Shown: positions 16,775 to 27,222, counted from the stretch's first letter. The stretch is 64,000 bases of DNA from an uncultured Blautia sp. (GCA_900540785.1 UQHF01000008.1:49276-113275); one strand, 5' to 3'. The notes: a model not told the origin generated them from the sequence alone. Made by a program: numbers and translations.

Positions 16775-17761
16775 TTATCTTTCCAATTTTCCTGTCATAT
16801 TTTTAAGATATTCCACCCATCTTTCACTCAGTGTCCCATTATACTCCAGAGGAATATCCCATGTAACGACTCCGCTCTTTGTATTAATAAAGCGTGTATA
16901 TTCTGCCGCCAGTTCAAAAGGCATTCTCGCTTCTCCGCTGCCCCAGGTTTCCCCTAAATATGATAAAATGTGCATTTTCTTTCCATGAAGCTTTTCATTG
17001 ATGTCTTTTATTTCTGTTCTTCCTCCTACGGAAACAGGAAGGAACTCTGCCACTTCTCCTGCTGTATAATCGCTCTCTTCTGTTGGAAGTTCAAACGGGT
17101 CATTTGTACCTGTGTTAAAAGCCAGAACAGCATCCGGATTTCCACTTCGTAATGCTGCAGCAAAGCTGTGGAAATTCGGTTCATCATCAAATAAATACAT
17201 CTGCTCTGCAAAATAGCATCCGTCTATCCACCATCCTTTTACTCCGCTGCCCCAGCGTCCGGACCACTCTCTGATCACTTTTTCCCACTTTCTCTGGAAT
17301 GCAGCAAGTCGGTCTTCTCTGATTTTCCCGTTAAAATCATTTGGAAGTGCCTCACATCCCCACTTCCACTCTAACTTTTCTACTGCTTCCTCATCACAGT
17401 TGGGAGCGCCGGAAGGAAGGTATACCATCAAATCAATTCCCTTTCTTTCAAGAGCTTTTGACAAATCCGCGATCAGATCTCTCTTTGAGCATTTACTTGG
17501 TGATATTCCTACAATTTCATCATACACAGCATTGGGAGCACAGTAATAGCCCGAATTCTGCCCTATTGTAATCGCATAGTAATCCGCATTTATCTCTTTT
17601 AACTGGGATGCCAGCTTTTCCACATCAAATGCTTCTACCTGACGGTTCCATGCCTCTGTTCCTACCGTATCCTCTGTATAATAAAGCCCCTGAGGAGCTG
17701 CCAGATAATGGCTGAAAAAACCAATTTTTTTGTTATGAAACCAATTTATGTTTCCGCTCAT
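16775..17761 (-). CDS. Alpha-L-fucosidase-like (GH29-like) protein
   Basis: Predicted TIM-barrel glycosidase of 328 aa without signal peptide, hence cytosolic. Resemblance to GH29 fucosidases lies in FDVEKLASQLKEINADYYAITIGQNSGYYCAPN near the N-terminus, the segment RDLIADLSKALERKGIDLMVYLPSGAPN, and VKGWWIDGCYF, where the Asp sits where GH29 has its nucleophile (WFDG-like). The usual C-terminal beta-domain of GH29 is missing, so the protein is shorter than typical members (~450 aa). It is the last gene of the island's operon. GH29-like barrel is likely; the substrate (fucose or another sugar) is not proven. Confidence 0.6.
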   Translation of the reverse strand: MSGNINWFHNKKIGFFSHYLAAPQGLYYTEDTVGTEAWNRQVEAFDVEKLASQLKEINADYYAITIGQNSGYYCAPNAVYDEIVGISPSKCSKRDLIADLSKALERKGIDLMVYLPSGAPNCDEEAVEKLEWKWGCEALPNDFNGKIREDRLAAFQRKWEKVIREWSGRWGSGVKGWWIDGCYFAEQMYLFDDEPNFHSFAAALRSGNPDAVLAFNTGTNDPFELPTEESDYTAGEVAEFLPVSVGGRTEIKDINEKLHGKKMHILSYLGETWGSGEARMPFELAAEYTRFINTKSGVVTWDIPLEYNGTLSERWVEYLKNMTGKLER

Positions 17762-17873
17762 CTCATAATCCTCCTGGTAATATTACAATATCCTGTTTCC
17801 CATTCACCCGAATAAAGATAACCGAATCAGAAACTGATCCGGTCATCTTAAAATCTTTTGTCTGTTTTAACTG

Positions 17874-19562
17874 TTATTTCATCTGTCTGTCGTAAGCTGT
17901 CTGGTAAACTTCAAGTAAGTCTTTCAGACCTGCTTTTTCCAGAGCATCCTGGAAGGACGCCCAGTCTTTGTCATCATTAATATCTCTTGCACCAACAATA
18001 AATGCAGAAGATGTCTCGTCAATCAGTTTTTCGATTTCTACTGCTACAGTAGAAACATCTGTACTCTCTTCACTTGTCAGTTTCAGAATCGGTACTACGT
18101 CCAGGTCAGAATTTTCTTCTGTCTGTCCATATGGAGCATACTTCTCCTTAGTTGTATCATATAAAAGTTTTTCCAGACCATCCGCACTCTTTACGTCAAC
18201 ATCCTGTGCTGTTGCAGCGCTTAATCTGTACTCTGCCGGAGCTACACGAATACCAAGATCCTGCCAGTCATGGTTCTGTGTCTCTGCAGAATACGGTTCC
18301 AAAATTTTATATTTTGCAGGCTCGCCGTCCAGACCAAACTCGCCTTCCGGATTGAGAATCCAGTCTTCTCCCTCATCTGGACCGTACTGAGAAGCAAGGT
18401 CGCCGAGTTCACTGTAGAAGAAATCTGCCCAGCGAAGCGCTGCTTCCGGATTTTTACATTTATCTGTAATACAGAAGTTTCCATCAGAAATAGACTGGTA
18501 TCTGAAGTATGTTGAAAGCTGAGTTCCGTCCGGTCCTTTCAGAGGAGCCATTGCTTCATACTGTGCGTAAAGCTCCGGATTGGATGTAGGGTCAATATCA
18601 TTGGACATTGTTCCTGCTGCAAATGCAAGGACAGGAGCGTCATCCTGGTTGATGATTGCTGACATCTGACTTTCATCCTGTGTGAAATTACCTTCATAAA
18701 GACACCCTTCATTATACAAAGTATTTGCATATTTCAAAAATTCTCTGTAACGGTCATCTGTTGCAACACATACTATTTCTCCGTCCCATGTTACAGCAGT
18801 TTTATCACGTACATTTAATGTGTAAGATGTACTTGGAGGAAGAATAAAGGAACCCATCAGATAGTCCTCAACTTCTGTATACCATCCTTTTCCGGCAGCA
18901 GTACCTAAAACAGGAATTCCATCTGGTTTGTATTCTTTATATTTCTTACATACTTCCAGAAACTCATCTGTTGTAGTCGGCATTTCTACGCCCATCTCTT
19001 CCAGATGTTTTGTGTTGATCCACATTTTACGTCCATAAGAGCAATGGTAGCAGTCATTCTCACCGATAAGAGAGTAAATCTGTCCGTCTGTCTCGCGACT
19101 GATGTCCAGTTTGTCACCGTAGCGTTTCATATAATTTGGCATATTTTCTTCTGTAAGATACTCATCTATCGGAACAATAATCTGCTCCTGTACTCCAAAT
19201 TTTGCCATATCAGGAGACACACCCAAAATCATATCCGGATAATCACCGGAAGCCAGTATCATATTTAATTTTTCCTGCCAGTCGTTGGCACCTGCTGTGA
19301 TCCATTCAATGTGAACGCCTGTTAAATCTTCCAGATATTTTGTAAAATCATTTGTCTCCAGATTTTCCACCTGTGGCAGTGACATAGAAAAACAGGTTAA
19401 GGTAAGCTCCTCTCCTTCCGGAACGATTGGATAAGTTCCCGCTTCTGTAAGTTTTACCTCTTTTTCTTTGTCTTTTTTCTTTGCGTAAACAGGCGCTGCT
19501 GAGCCAACTGTCATAGTGGCTGCCATTGCAGCTGCCATAATACGCACACTTCTTTTTTTCAT
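17874..19562 (-). CDS. ABC-type extracellular solute-binding protein (paralogue A)
   Basis: LplA/YtcQ-like family 1 substrate-binding protein, 562 aa, delivering an oligosaccharide to the membrane permeases. It has a Sec signal peptide (KKRSVRIMAAAMAATMTVGSAAPVYA) without a lipobox, followed by a lysine-rich linker. Binding-lobe segments include VHIEWITAGANDWQEKLNMIL and GDYPDMILGVSPDMAKFG. The ATG at 19562 follows GGAGG. It is a tandem duplicate of the gene at 19601-21289, identical in length and highly similar throughout. Neither copy has permease genes next to it; the closest permeases are at 29.0-30.9 kb. Confidence 0.85.
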   Translation of the reverse strand: MKKRSVRIMAAAMAATMTVGSAAPVYAKKKDKEKEVKLTEAGTYPIVPEGEELTLTCFSMSLPQVENLETNDFTKYLEDLTGVHIEWITAGANDWQEKLNMILASGDYPDMILGVSPDMAKFGVQEQIIVPIDEYLTEENMPNYMKRYGDKLDISRETDGQIYSLIGENDCYHCSYGRKMWINTKHLEEMGVEMPTTTDEFLEVCKKYKEYKPDGIPVLGTAAGKGWYTEVEDYLMGSFILPPSTSYTLNVRDKTAVTWDGEIVCVATDDRYREFLKYANTLYNEGCLYEGNFTQDESQMSAIINQDDAPVLAFAAGTMSNDIDPTSNPELYAQYEAMAPLKGPDGTQLSTYFRYQSISDGNFCITDKCKNPEAALRWADFFYSELGDLASQYGPDEGEDWILNPEGEFGLDGEPAKYKILEPYSAETQNHDWQDLGIRVAPAEYRLSAATAQDVDVKSADGLEKLLYDTTKEKYAPYGQTEENSDLDVVPILKLTSEESTDVSTVAVEIEKLIDETSSAFIVGARDINDDKDWASFQDALEKAGLKDLLEVYQTAYDRQMK

Positions 19563-19600
19563 TTTCCTGTCCTCCTTAAACATTTTGGTAATGTCAAAAC

Positions 19601-21289
19601 TTATTTCATCTGTCTGTCGTAAGCTGTCTGGTAAACTTCAAGTAAATCTGCAAGTCCTGCTTTATCAAGAGCGTCTTTGAAGGATTCCCAGTCTTTGTCG
19701 TCGTTAATGTCTCTTGTTCCAACAATAAATGCTGTAGATGTCTCATCAATCAGTTTTTCAATTTCTACTGCTACAGTAGAAACTTTTGTTGATTCCTCAG
19801 TTGTCAGTTTCATCTGCGGCAAAACATCCAGATCGGAGTTTTCTTCTGTCTGTCCATATGGTTCATAGTCTCTTGCTGTAGAATCATATAAGAGCTTTCC
19901 AAGACCTTCCGCACTGTATATATCAACATCCTGAGCAGTTGCTTCACCTAATGTATAGTCTCTGTCTGCTACACGAATACCAAGATCCTGCCAGTCATGA
20001 TTCTGTGTCTCTGCAGAATATGGATTCAGAATTTTATATTTTGCAGGCTTGCCATTCAGACCAACTTCTCCTTCCGGATTGAGAATCCAGTCTTTCCCTT
20101 CGTCCGGACCGTACTGAGACGCAAGGTCACCGATTTCACTGTAGAAGAAGTCCACCCAGCGAAGCGCTGCTTCCGGACTCTTACATGTCTCTGTGATACT
20201 GAAGTTACCATCAGAAATAGCCATATATTTAAAATATGTTGACAGCTGAGTTCCATCTGGTCCTTTCAGAGGAGGAAGGGTCTCGTACTGTGCGTAAAGT
20301 TCAGGATTAGAGGCTACATCAATATCATTAGAAATAGTTCCTGTTGCAAATGCAAGGACAGGAGCATCTTCCTGATTAATGATTGCTTTCATCTGTGCTT
20401 CGTCCTGTGTAAAGTTACCTTCATAAAGAATTCCTTCATTATACAGAGTGTTCATATATTTCAGAAATTCTCTGTAACGATCATCTTTCGCAACGCATAC
20501 GACCTCTCCGTCCCAGGTCACTGCTGTTTTATCACGCACACCTAATGTATAAGATTTACTTGGCGGCAGAATAAAAGATCCCATAAAGTAGTCTTCTGCC
20601 TCTCCATACCAGCTTTTTCCGGGAGCACTGCCTAAAACAGCAACTCCATCTGGTTTATACTCCTTAAACTTCTTACACACTTCTATAAACTCGTCTGTAG
20701 TAGTTGGTTTTTCTACACCTATCTCATCCAGATATTTTGTGTTGATCCACATTTTTCGTGCATAAGAGCAGTGGTAACAGTCATTTTCTGCAATAAGAGA
20801 ATAAATTTTTCCATCCGACTCACGACTGATGTCCAGTTTGTCACCGTAGCGTTTCATATAATTTGGCATATTTTCTTCTGTAAGATACTCATCTATCGGA
20901 ACAATGATCTGTTCCTGTACACCAAATTTAGCCAAATCCGGTGATACTCCCAGAAGAAAATCCGGATAATCACCGGAAGATAACATCATGTTCAGCTTTT
21001 CTTTATAGTCATTGGCGTTTGCTGTTACCCACTCAATATGAACACCTGTTAAATCTTCCAGATATTTTGTAAAATCATTTGTTTCAAAGTTTTCCACATT
21101 TGGCTGTAAGATGGTAAAACATGTAAGAGTAAGCTCCTCTCCTTCCGGAACGATCGGATAAGTTCCCGCTTCTGTAAGTTTTACCTCTTTTTCCTTGTCT
21201 TTCTTCTTTGCGTAAACAGGCGCTGCTGATCTCACTGTCATAGTGGCTGCCATTGCAGCTGCCATAATACGCACCGTTCTTTTTTTCAT
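19601..21289 (-). CDS. ABC-type extracellular solute-binding protein (paralogue B)
   Basis: Paralogue of the preceding solute-binding protein, also 562 aa, with the same signal peptide (ends SAAPVYA) and mature N-terminus. Differences concentrate in surface and ligand-facing segments, for example NANDYKEKLNMMLSSGDYPDF against GANDWQEKLNMILASGDYPDM, and in the residues around the conserved GNF.IT motif. Such divergence after duplication commonly reflects changed ligand range. It precedes copy A by 38 bp and is probably co-transcribed. The gene starts 48 bp after the end of the GH95/GH-L-like gene. Confidence 0.85.
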   Translation of the reverse strand: MKKRTVRIMAAAMAATMTVRSAAPVYAKKKDKEKEVKLTEAGTYPIVPEGEELTLTCFTILQPNVENFETNDFTKYLEDLTGVHIEWVTANANDYKEKLNMMLSSGDYPDFLLGVSPDLAKFGVQEQIIVPIDEYLTEENMPNYMKRYGDKLDISRESDGKIYSLIAENDCYHCSYARKMWINTKYLDEIGVEKPTTTDEFIEVCKKFKEYKPDGVAVLGSAPGKSWYGEAEDYFMGSFILPPSKSYTLGVRDKTAVTWDGEVVCVAKDDRYREFLKYMNTLYNEGILYEGNFTQDEAQMKAIINQEDAPVLAFATGTISNDIDVASNPELYAQYETLPPLKGPDGTQLSTYFKYMAISDGNFSITETCKSPEAALRWVDFFYSEIGDLASQYGPDEGKDWILNPEGEVGLNGKPAKYKILNPYSAETQNHDWQDLGIRVADRDYTLGEATAQDVDIYSAEGLGKLLYDSTARDYEPYGQTEENSDLDVLPQMKLTTEESTKVSTVAVEIEKLIDETSTAFIVGTRDINDDKDWESFKDALDKAGLADLLEVYQTAYDRQMK

Positions 21290-21336
21290 CGTGCTTCGTT
21301 TCCTTTCTTTAAAAATATATAATAAGATAAAGCCTT

Positions 21337-23694
21337 TTACAGCTGTCTTATTTGGTAATTTACGCCCGGCTCTGCTTCAAAGAAAACTGTTTTTTCCCCT
21401 GTATGTACTGTACTTCCATACTGTACTTCTATTTTCCTTCCGCAAATGTCCGTGACTTCTGCCTCTTTCCAGGGGCAGACAAGATTTACAGGCTTTCCTT
21501 TCTCACTTACTATATCCACATACCGGACCATACCGTCTTTCATTTCCGACGATACGATAAAAGCTCCTTTCTCCCTTAAATTTACAAATATGGCATTTCT
21601 GTCAGACGGCCATACGGGAAAAACCTTTATCACTCCATTGGCACTCTGCAAAAGCATATTATTTATAAATTCAATCGCCCCTGCTTTTTCAATTCCATGG
21701 TTTCCGTCTCTCAATGTAAAGTTTTCCTGCTGATATTTCTGTAAATGCTCCCGGAATTTCTGCATGATATATTCCGGATCAAATCCGGCTCTTATTGCCT
21801 GTGTATATATTTTCGGAGTACAGTTTACCTGATTCCATACCTCGCTGTTTAATAATTCTTTTTGTCTGATCGTATTTTTCACTGCATTCAGCAGCCTGTC
21901 TGAAGAATCAAAAACAAGAAATTCTCCGGGATGTACAAACTCAAGACTCACAGGAGTTGCATCCGGAAAAACCTTTACTCCCACTTCACTTAAAGGAATT
22001 ACTTCTTCTTCAAATCCTTTTCCATCAGACCAGACCTCTATATAAAAGTCTGACAGATGTTCATATAAATCTGTCCATTGCGCTATTTTTTCCTCCAGAG
22101 GATTTATGTGACCATTTTCCACTGCCTGAAAAAGACATGATAAAATATTTCGGATCACACCCAGGGCATTCGCTGCATTCTTGTCGAAAGTCTCCTCATG
22201 GGCACCTGACCAGATAACATACCTGTAATTTTCAGAATCTGTCATCTCTTTTTCACACCACTGAAGATAAAAGTTAATATTCATCTCCAAAAACGGATAA
22301 ATCTCCTGAAAATATTCCGCATCCTGTGTGTATGTATAGTAAGCAGTCAATGCCTGAGCAGAAAATCCGGCGTTATTCACCTGCATTAAATATGCGCCGT
22401 TCTCATTCCATGTAGTGCTGCCCCAAGGGCCCAGCGCGACCGGATATAAAACTGCGTCATGGATTCCCTCCTGCAAATCTGCTCTTCCCGGAAATGTTGT
22501 CTTTGATTCCTCTGTTCCTTTTCCACCGGATATATAAGCAGGAAAAACCTTTTTCAGATCTTCTTTTGCTCTTTTCTTTCCTTCTTCCATATAATCTAGC
22601 AGAGGATCTTTCAGATTTTTGGAAAATTCACACCTGTTAGAAGAATACATTCCGTAAAAGGGAGCTATCATATTATAATTCTGATGATAATCCCCATTCC
22701 ACATTGCGCCGTCCGTAGTTGTCCAGATTCCATATAATCCCGGAGAAAGCTTATTTTCCCTTGTTCCAGCTCCCATATAGTAAAGAGAGCCGTAATAATA
22801 TCTCTGTAATTCAAAATCATGAATGTCAATATATGATTTCATCCAGTACTCTTTCCACCAGTTTTCATCTGCACAGTATCTTTTTTCTATATCGAAAGCA
22901 GAGGAAAGCTCTTTTAATAATTTCTGTCCCTGCAATTTAGGTTCTTCACTTTGCAGTGTTCCCTGCCAGTCGTATGTCCTGCCTCCGCCGGATACGGATA
23001 AAGCCAAATATACTTCTTCCTCTTTATGAAGTGTGAAACATATCCGAGCCATATGTTCTGTTACAACTTTCACTTCTGATTCTGTATTCAAAACTTTTCC
23101 TGTCATCCACACTTCTGATGTCCATGCTTTTTTTTCCTGTCCTGCTTCATTGTTGCTTCTTCTGTAACACCATACCGTATTTTTCTCCACACCAGCAGCA
23201 GCCGGAAATTTTGCGTTTTCTCCATGAACCCATATGTCCGCTTCTACTTCTCTGTCTTCCAGTTTGTCTCCCCGGAGCTTTACAAAGAAAATATTATCGT
23301 CCTGATCCACCCAGGCGGTCATGGAAATTGCGCTGTTTTCTCCTTTCAGCTGTGTAGTCAGAACTCCGTTTACAATACTCAGCTCTTCCTGGTTTCCAAT
23401 GCATTCCATATCCCTTATACGGATCTTAATGCCTCCAACTGCAAGAGGAGAAACCCTCTTGGCATCTGCCTCCCGCACGCAGTCTGTCTTCATGTCACCG
23501 CAGTTCCAGAAATCTCCTTTACAGATCAAATACTCTTTTTCCTGTAAGGTTCCAGATGAGACTATGCCAAGATCACCGTTCCCCAGCAGCGCAGTTCTCG
23601 GAATCATTCCGGTCACTGCACCTTCATAATTTGTATTACGCCATTTTGCTGTGTACCCGGACAGAAATTTTTTTAACTTATCCCATTCACCCAT
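21337..23694 (-). CDS. GH95/clan GH-L-like glycoside hydrolase
   Basis: Large cytosolic protein of 785 aa with the architecture of clan GH-L enzymes: an N-terminal beta-sandwich opening with PRTALLGNGDLGIVSSG, then an (alpha/alpha)6 barrel. The barrel segment PGLYGIWTTTDGAMWNGDYHQNYNMIAPFYGMYSSNR matches the region of GH95 that carries the substrate-contact Asn residues. WSGAHEETFDKNAANALGVIRNIL may hold the general acid. No signal peptide. The start ATG (23694) has GAGGG upstream; the open frame to 23736 is not used. It overlaps none of its neighbours but is only 30 bp from the GH2 gene. Likely acts on a fucosylated or related substrate; family number uncertain. Confidence 0.6.
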   Translation of the reverse strand: MGEWDKLKKFLSGYTAKWRNTNYEGAVTGMIPRTALLGNGDLGIVSSGTLQEKEYLICKGDFWNCGDMKTDCVREADAKRVSPLAVGGIKIRIRDMECIGNQEELSIVNGVLTTQLKGENSAISMTAWVDQDDNIFFVKLRGDKLEDREVEADIWVHGENAKFPAAAGVEKNTVWCYRRSNNEAGQEKKAWTSEVWMTGKVLNTESEVKVVTEHMARICFTLHKEEEVYLALSVSGGGRTYDWQGTLQSEEPKLQGQKLLKELSSAFDIEKRYCADENWWKEYWMKSYIDIHDFELQRYYYGSLYYMGAGTRENKLSPGLYGIWTTTDGAMWNGDYHQNYNMIAPFYGMYSSNRCEFSKNLKDPLLDYMEEGKKRAKEDLKKVFPAYISGGKGTEESKTTFPGRADLQEGIHDAVLYPVALGPWGSTTWNENGAYLMQVNNAGFSAQALTAYYTYTQDAEYFQEIYPFLEMNINFYLQWCEKEMTDSENYRYVIWSGAHEETFDKNAANALGVIRNILSCLFQAVENGHINPLEEKIAQWTDLYEHLSDFYIEVWSDGKGFEEEVIPLSEVGVKVFPDATPVSLEFVHPGEFLVFDSSDRLLNAVKNTIRQKELLNSEVWNQVNCTPKIYTQAIRAGFDPEYIMQKFREHLQKYQQENFTLRDGNHGIEKAGAIEFINNMLLQSANGVIKVFPVWPSDRNAIFVNLREKGAFIVSSEMKDGMVRYVDIVSEKGKPVNLVCPWKEAEVTDICGRKIEVQYGSTVHTGEKTVFFEAEPGVNYQIRQL

Positions 23695-23723
23695 GATGAT
23701 CCCTCTCACACTCAAATTTTCTC

Positions 23724-26700
23724 TTACTCCATCCACTTCATTTCCAGACAGAAGGAAAATTCCTTTTCACAGAATCTGTACTTCTCTATCAAAGCAGGTC
23801 CGCAGCTTCCGGAACCGATACCATTCTGGGCGTAATCCACACAGAGAACCGTGCTTCCGCATGGAATCAGCTCAAAGTTATGGCGTTTTTCTGCCAGCTC
23901 TTCCTGTGTGTAAACAGATGCGTTGAAAGAGAAGGATTTTTCTCCTGCAATGGCAAGAGTTGCATCGCCGCCTTTTACCATTACATAATCGCAGTCCCAG
24001 TGACTTCCGTTTTCCTGAGGTCTTAAATAATCCTCGTGCATATCACTTACTTTGGCGATATATTTTCCGTGACTTCCTGCTCTGTGTTTGTCTACATAGC
24101 TCTCCATCGGTCCCACGCCGTAATAGCTGACCTCATCCATTTCTTTCTTTAAGAACATACGGATACCGAAACGGGGAAGTTCCGGAAATTCCGGCGTACG
24201 TCTCACAGACAGATCCATTTTTATCTTTCCTGTATGAGAAACAGTCCATTTCGCTGTAATGTTCAAAATTCTCTGTACGGAAACTGCAAGAACTGCCATC
24301 TCGCTTGTAATATGTACGCCGTCCTCTTCTACAGAGAAGCCTGTTTCATATGCTCTTGTATACGCCCTGTCAAAATGTGCTCTCTGCCAGTCGGAACGAA
24401 TATATTTATCATTGTCTGCAGGAGCCCTCCAGGTGTTGATTTCCATAGGCTGCGTCAGCATTTCCTGTCCCTTTACTTTCATACTCTTAAAAAGTCCGTT
24501 ATCCTTGCTGTACACATAAGAGAATCCAGGAGCGCTGATGAAAAGCTCACGTTCGCTCTCTTCCACCTGAAGCATTTCTGCTCCGCTCTTTAACCCCAGT
24601 TCTTCGAGAAGTTCCACTGCCTCCTGATTGTGTCCATCGCTGTTTGTCAGACAGATTTCGTCAAATCCAAGAACATATCCTCTTGAAATGATTTCTCCAT
24701 CTTCTTTTGCATAATAAGAAATCTTCAGATAACATCTTCCTTTTTCCGGAACAGAAATCTTTAAATTTACCTTTCCTTCTCCATGAGGCTTAATAGACGG
24801 CATTTCTTCTTCCATAATCATGCCTGATTCTTCGGTCTTCCCGTCGCAGTTTACTTCCCAGCCTACATAGAGAGCCTCTTTTAAATCCCTAAAATCAAGA
24901 TAATTATGTAAAACCAACTCTCCGCTTTCCTGATCGTAGCTTACTGTTCTCGCAGGACGATGCACGTTTTTATACTCCAGAAGTCCTGTATGAGGCGTAC
25001 GGTCAGGATATACAAGACCATCCATGCAGAAGCTTCCGGAATGGGGATATTCCCCGTGGTCTCCGCCGTAAAAATATACTTCTTTTCCATTTACCGTCTT
25101 GCCTTTGTCAATGGCATGATCGCACCACTCCCATACAAAGGCTCCGCAGAACGCAGGCTGCTTTTCTATCAGCTCAAAGTAATCCTCAAAGTCCCCGGGG
25201 CCGTTCCCCATAGCATGGCAGTATTCACATAGAATATACGGTTTGTTTACTTCTCCACAGACTTCTCCGCTGAAATAGTCCTCAATTTCGTCAAGAGCCG
25301 GATACATTCTGCTGTATAAATCAATATTGGAGAAATCATATTCTCTGTTATCGCTTCTGAAACGGGCACCTTCATAATGAAGAAGGCGCGTACTGTCAAA
25401 TTCTCTTGACCATGCCAGAGCTTTCTCAAAAGTGCAGCCGTAAGCGCTTTCATTTCCCATTGACCATATCACAACGCTTGGACGATTTTTATCTCTGTGC
25501 AGACAGCGCTGTGTACGGTCTATAGTAGCCTCTGTAAATTCCTCGTTATCTGCAATGGTCTCATTCCATCTCTTACAGGTAGAAATCCATCTTCCATCCT
25601 CAAAATAAACCGCCTGCGTTCCATGACTCTCATTATCCGCCTCATCCATCACATAAAATCCATATCTGTCGCACAGCTTGTAAAATACAGGATCATTTGG
25701 ATAATGGCTTGTGCGGATTGCGTTGAAATTATGCTGTTTCATCAGAAATAAATCTTTTTTCATCTGCTCAATACTAATTGTAAATCCTGTGACAGGATCG
25801 GAGTCGTGGCGGTTTACCCCTCGGAATTTAACAGACTGACCATTTACAAGGACAACCGCGTTCTCTACTTTGATTTCTCTGATTCCAACCTCTTCTGTAA
25901 TCACTTCGTTCTCTGTTTCCAGTACAAGTGTGTAAAGATATGGCTCTTCCGCATTCCACAAATGAGGATGGTTTACCTTTATAAAAATTTCCCCTGAATA
26001 TTCCTGATGACTTTCTTCTTTCCCTGGAACTGCAGCCTCGCCTGTTCCCACTTCATTTCCGGCTTTATCATACAGAATCGCTTTCACAGCAGTTTCTCCC
26101 TGTAAAGCTTTCAGCCTTATTTTTACTTCTGCCTCCTCATCTTTAATCTCTGTTGTAACAAAGTAATCAAACAAACAGGCAGCCGGTCTTTTCAGAAGAT
26201 ACACATCACGGAAAATCCCGCTCATGCGGAACTTATCCTGGTCTTCCAGATAGCTTCCGTCGCACCATTTCAGCACAAGAACTGCCAGACGGTTTGTTCC
26301 GTCTTTTAAAACTTCCGTCACATCAAACTCGCTTGTAGAATGAGACACCTGGCTATATCCCACATAATGGCCGTTTATCCACACATAAAAGCAGGAATCC
26401 ACACCCTCAAAATTCAGATAAGCCTTTGGAGCTTCCTGATTTTTCTCATAATGGAATTCATATATGTATGCGCCGCATGGATTATCAAGCGGTACATAAG
26501 GCGGGTCAAAAGGAAACGGATACATGGTGTTTGTGTACTGATGTGCGTCATAACCATAGTTCTGCCACACTCCCGGTACTTTCACAATATCATAATCCTG
26601 CGCCGGATAATTTGCTTCATAAAAATGTTCTTTTAAATCAAGAACAGATGAATAATATCGAAACTTCCAGTCCCCGTTTAACATCTGGATACGGTCTGAT

Positions 26701-26819
26701 TTTTCTCTCTCCATTACCAGGCTGTCCATCCTGACAGATGCCGGAATATAATAAGAACGGTTTGGCATTGTATTTTCATGGAGCACCCTTAAATTTTCAT
26801 AATGCTTTGGTATTATCAT
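23724..26819 (-). CDS. GH2 beta-galactosidase (LacZ-type)
   Basis: Retaining beta-galactosidase of 1031 aa, with the five-domain LacZ layout. The sugar-binding domain holds LNGDWKFRYYSS and VPGVWQNYGYDAHQYTN, and the TIM-barrel follows. The acid/base Glu is in VIWSMGNESAYG, the nucleophile Glu in ILCEYCHAMGNGPGDF. The C-terminal Bgal small-chain domain includes RFGIRMFLKKEMDEVSYYGVGPMESYVDK. No signal peptide, so it works on imported oligosaccharides, releasing galactose. It lies between the GH95-like genes; together they could remove fucose and then galactose. Start and length agree with the family. Confidence 0.95.
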   Translation of the reverse strand: MIIPKHYENLRVLHENTMPNRSYYIPASVRMDSLVMEREKSDRIQMLNGDWKFRYYSSVLDLKEHFYEANYPAQDYDIVKVPGVWQNYGYDAHQYTNTMYPFPFDPPYVPLDNPCGAYIYEFHYEKNQEAPKAYLNFEGVDSCFYVWINGHYVGYSQVSHSTSEFDVTEVLKDGTNRLAVLVLKWCDGSYLEDQDKFRMSGIFRDVYLLKRPAACLFDYFVTTEIKDEEAEVKIRLKALQGETAVKAILYDKAGNEVGTGEAAVPGKEESHQEYSGEIFIKVNHPHLWNAEEPYLYTLVLETENEVITEEVGIREIKVENAVVLVNGQSVKFRGVNRHDSDPVTGFTISIEQMKKDLFLMKQHNFNAIRTSHYPNDPVFYKLCDRYGFYVMDEADNESHGTQAVYFEDGRWISTCKRWNETIADNEEFTEATIDRTQRCLHRDKNRPSVVIWSMGNESAYGCTFEKALAWSREFDSTRLLHYEGARFRSDNREYDFSNIDLYSRMYPALDEIEDYFSGEVCGEVNKPYILCEYCHAMGNGPGDFEDYFELIEKQPAFCGAFVWEWCDHAIDKGKTVNGKEVYFYGGDHGEYPHSGSFCMDGLVYPDRTPHTGLLEYKNVHRPARTVSYDQESGELVLHNYLDFRDLKEALYVGWEVNCDGKTEESGMIMEEEMPSIKPHGEGKVNLKISVPEKGRCYLKISYYAKEDGEIISRGYVLGFDEICLTNSDGHNQEAVELLEELGLKSGAEMLQVEESERELFISAPGFSYVYSKDNGLFKSMKVKGQEMLTQPMEINTWRAPADNDKYIRSDWQRAHFDRAYTRAYETGFSVEEDGVHITSEMAVLAVSVQRILNITAKWTVSHTGKIKMDLSVRRTPEFPELPRFGIRMFLKKEMDEVSYYGVGPMESYVDKHRAGSHGKYIAKVSDMHEDYLRPQENGSHWDCDYVMVKGGDATLAIAGEKSFSFNASVYTQEELAEKRHNFELIPCGSTVLCVDYAQNGIGSGSCGPALIEKYRFCEKEFSFCLEMKWME

Positions 26820-26848
26820 ATACGCTCTCCTTTTCCTGAAAAGTTCTT

Positions 26849-27196
26849 TTATTTTTTCATTACCTCTTCCAGAGTTTCCGCATCCTCAAGCGGGTGGCGC
26901 ATACGTGTCATGTGCATACTGTACTTTGATTTTTCACGACCAACGCCCCATATGTCAATATCTGCCCCTTCTGCAAGCGGAGTTCTGTAATATTTTCTGA
27001 ATTTTTCTGTGTCTGTATCTGCCAGACGAATGTCCTCTACGCCGCGCCAGGGCATCTCAAAACATGCAGTATAATTTCTTGTTCCTCTTTCTTTTTCGCA
27101 AATATCCTGCAGATGCGGACATAAGTTAAATTCTACAGGTACGGATTCATACCCTGTTCGTCTCATCATAGATAAAAAATTTTCTCTGTTTTTCAT
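26849..27196 (-). pseudogene. Uroporphyrinogen-decarboxylase-family fragment
   Basis: 115 aa corresponding only to the N-terminal third of a URO-D-like/corrinoid methyltransferase-family protein. The opening KNRENFLSMMRRTGYESVPVEFNLCPHLQ and the segment ADIDIWGVGREKSKYSMHMTRMRHPLEDAETLEE fit the family start, but the frame then ends and the rest of the (~350-380 aa) barrel is missing. No continuation is seen in other frames, because the GH2 gene begins 30 bp further. It is probably a deletion remnant inside the glycan island. Such genes are frequent neighbours of sugar operons in Lachnospiraceae; their role there is unknown. Confidence 0.7.
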
Positions 27197-27222
27197 ACCG
27201 ACCTCCCAATTATATAATTCTG

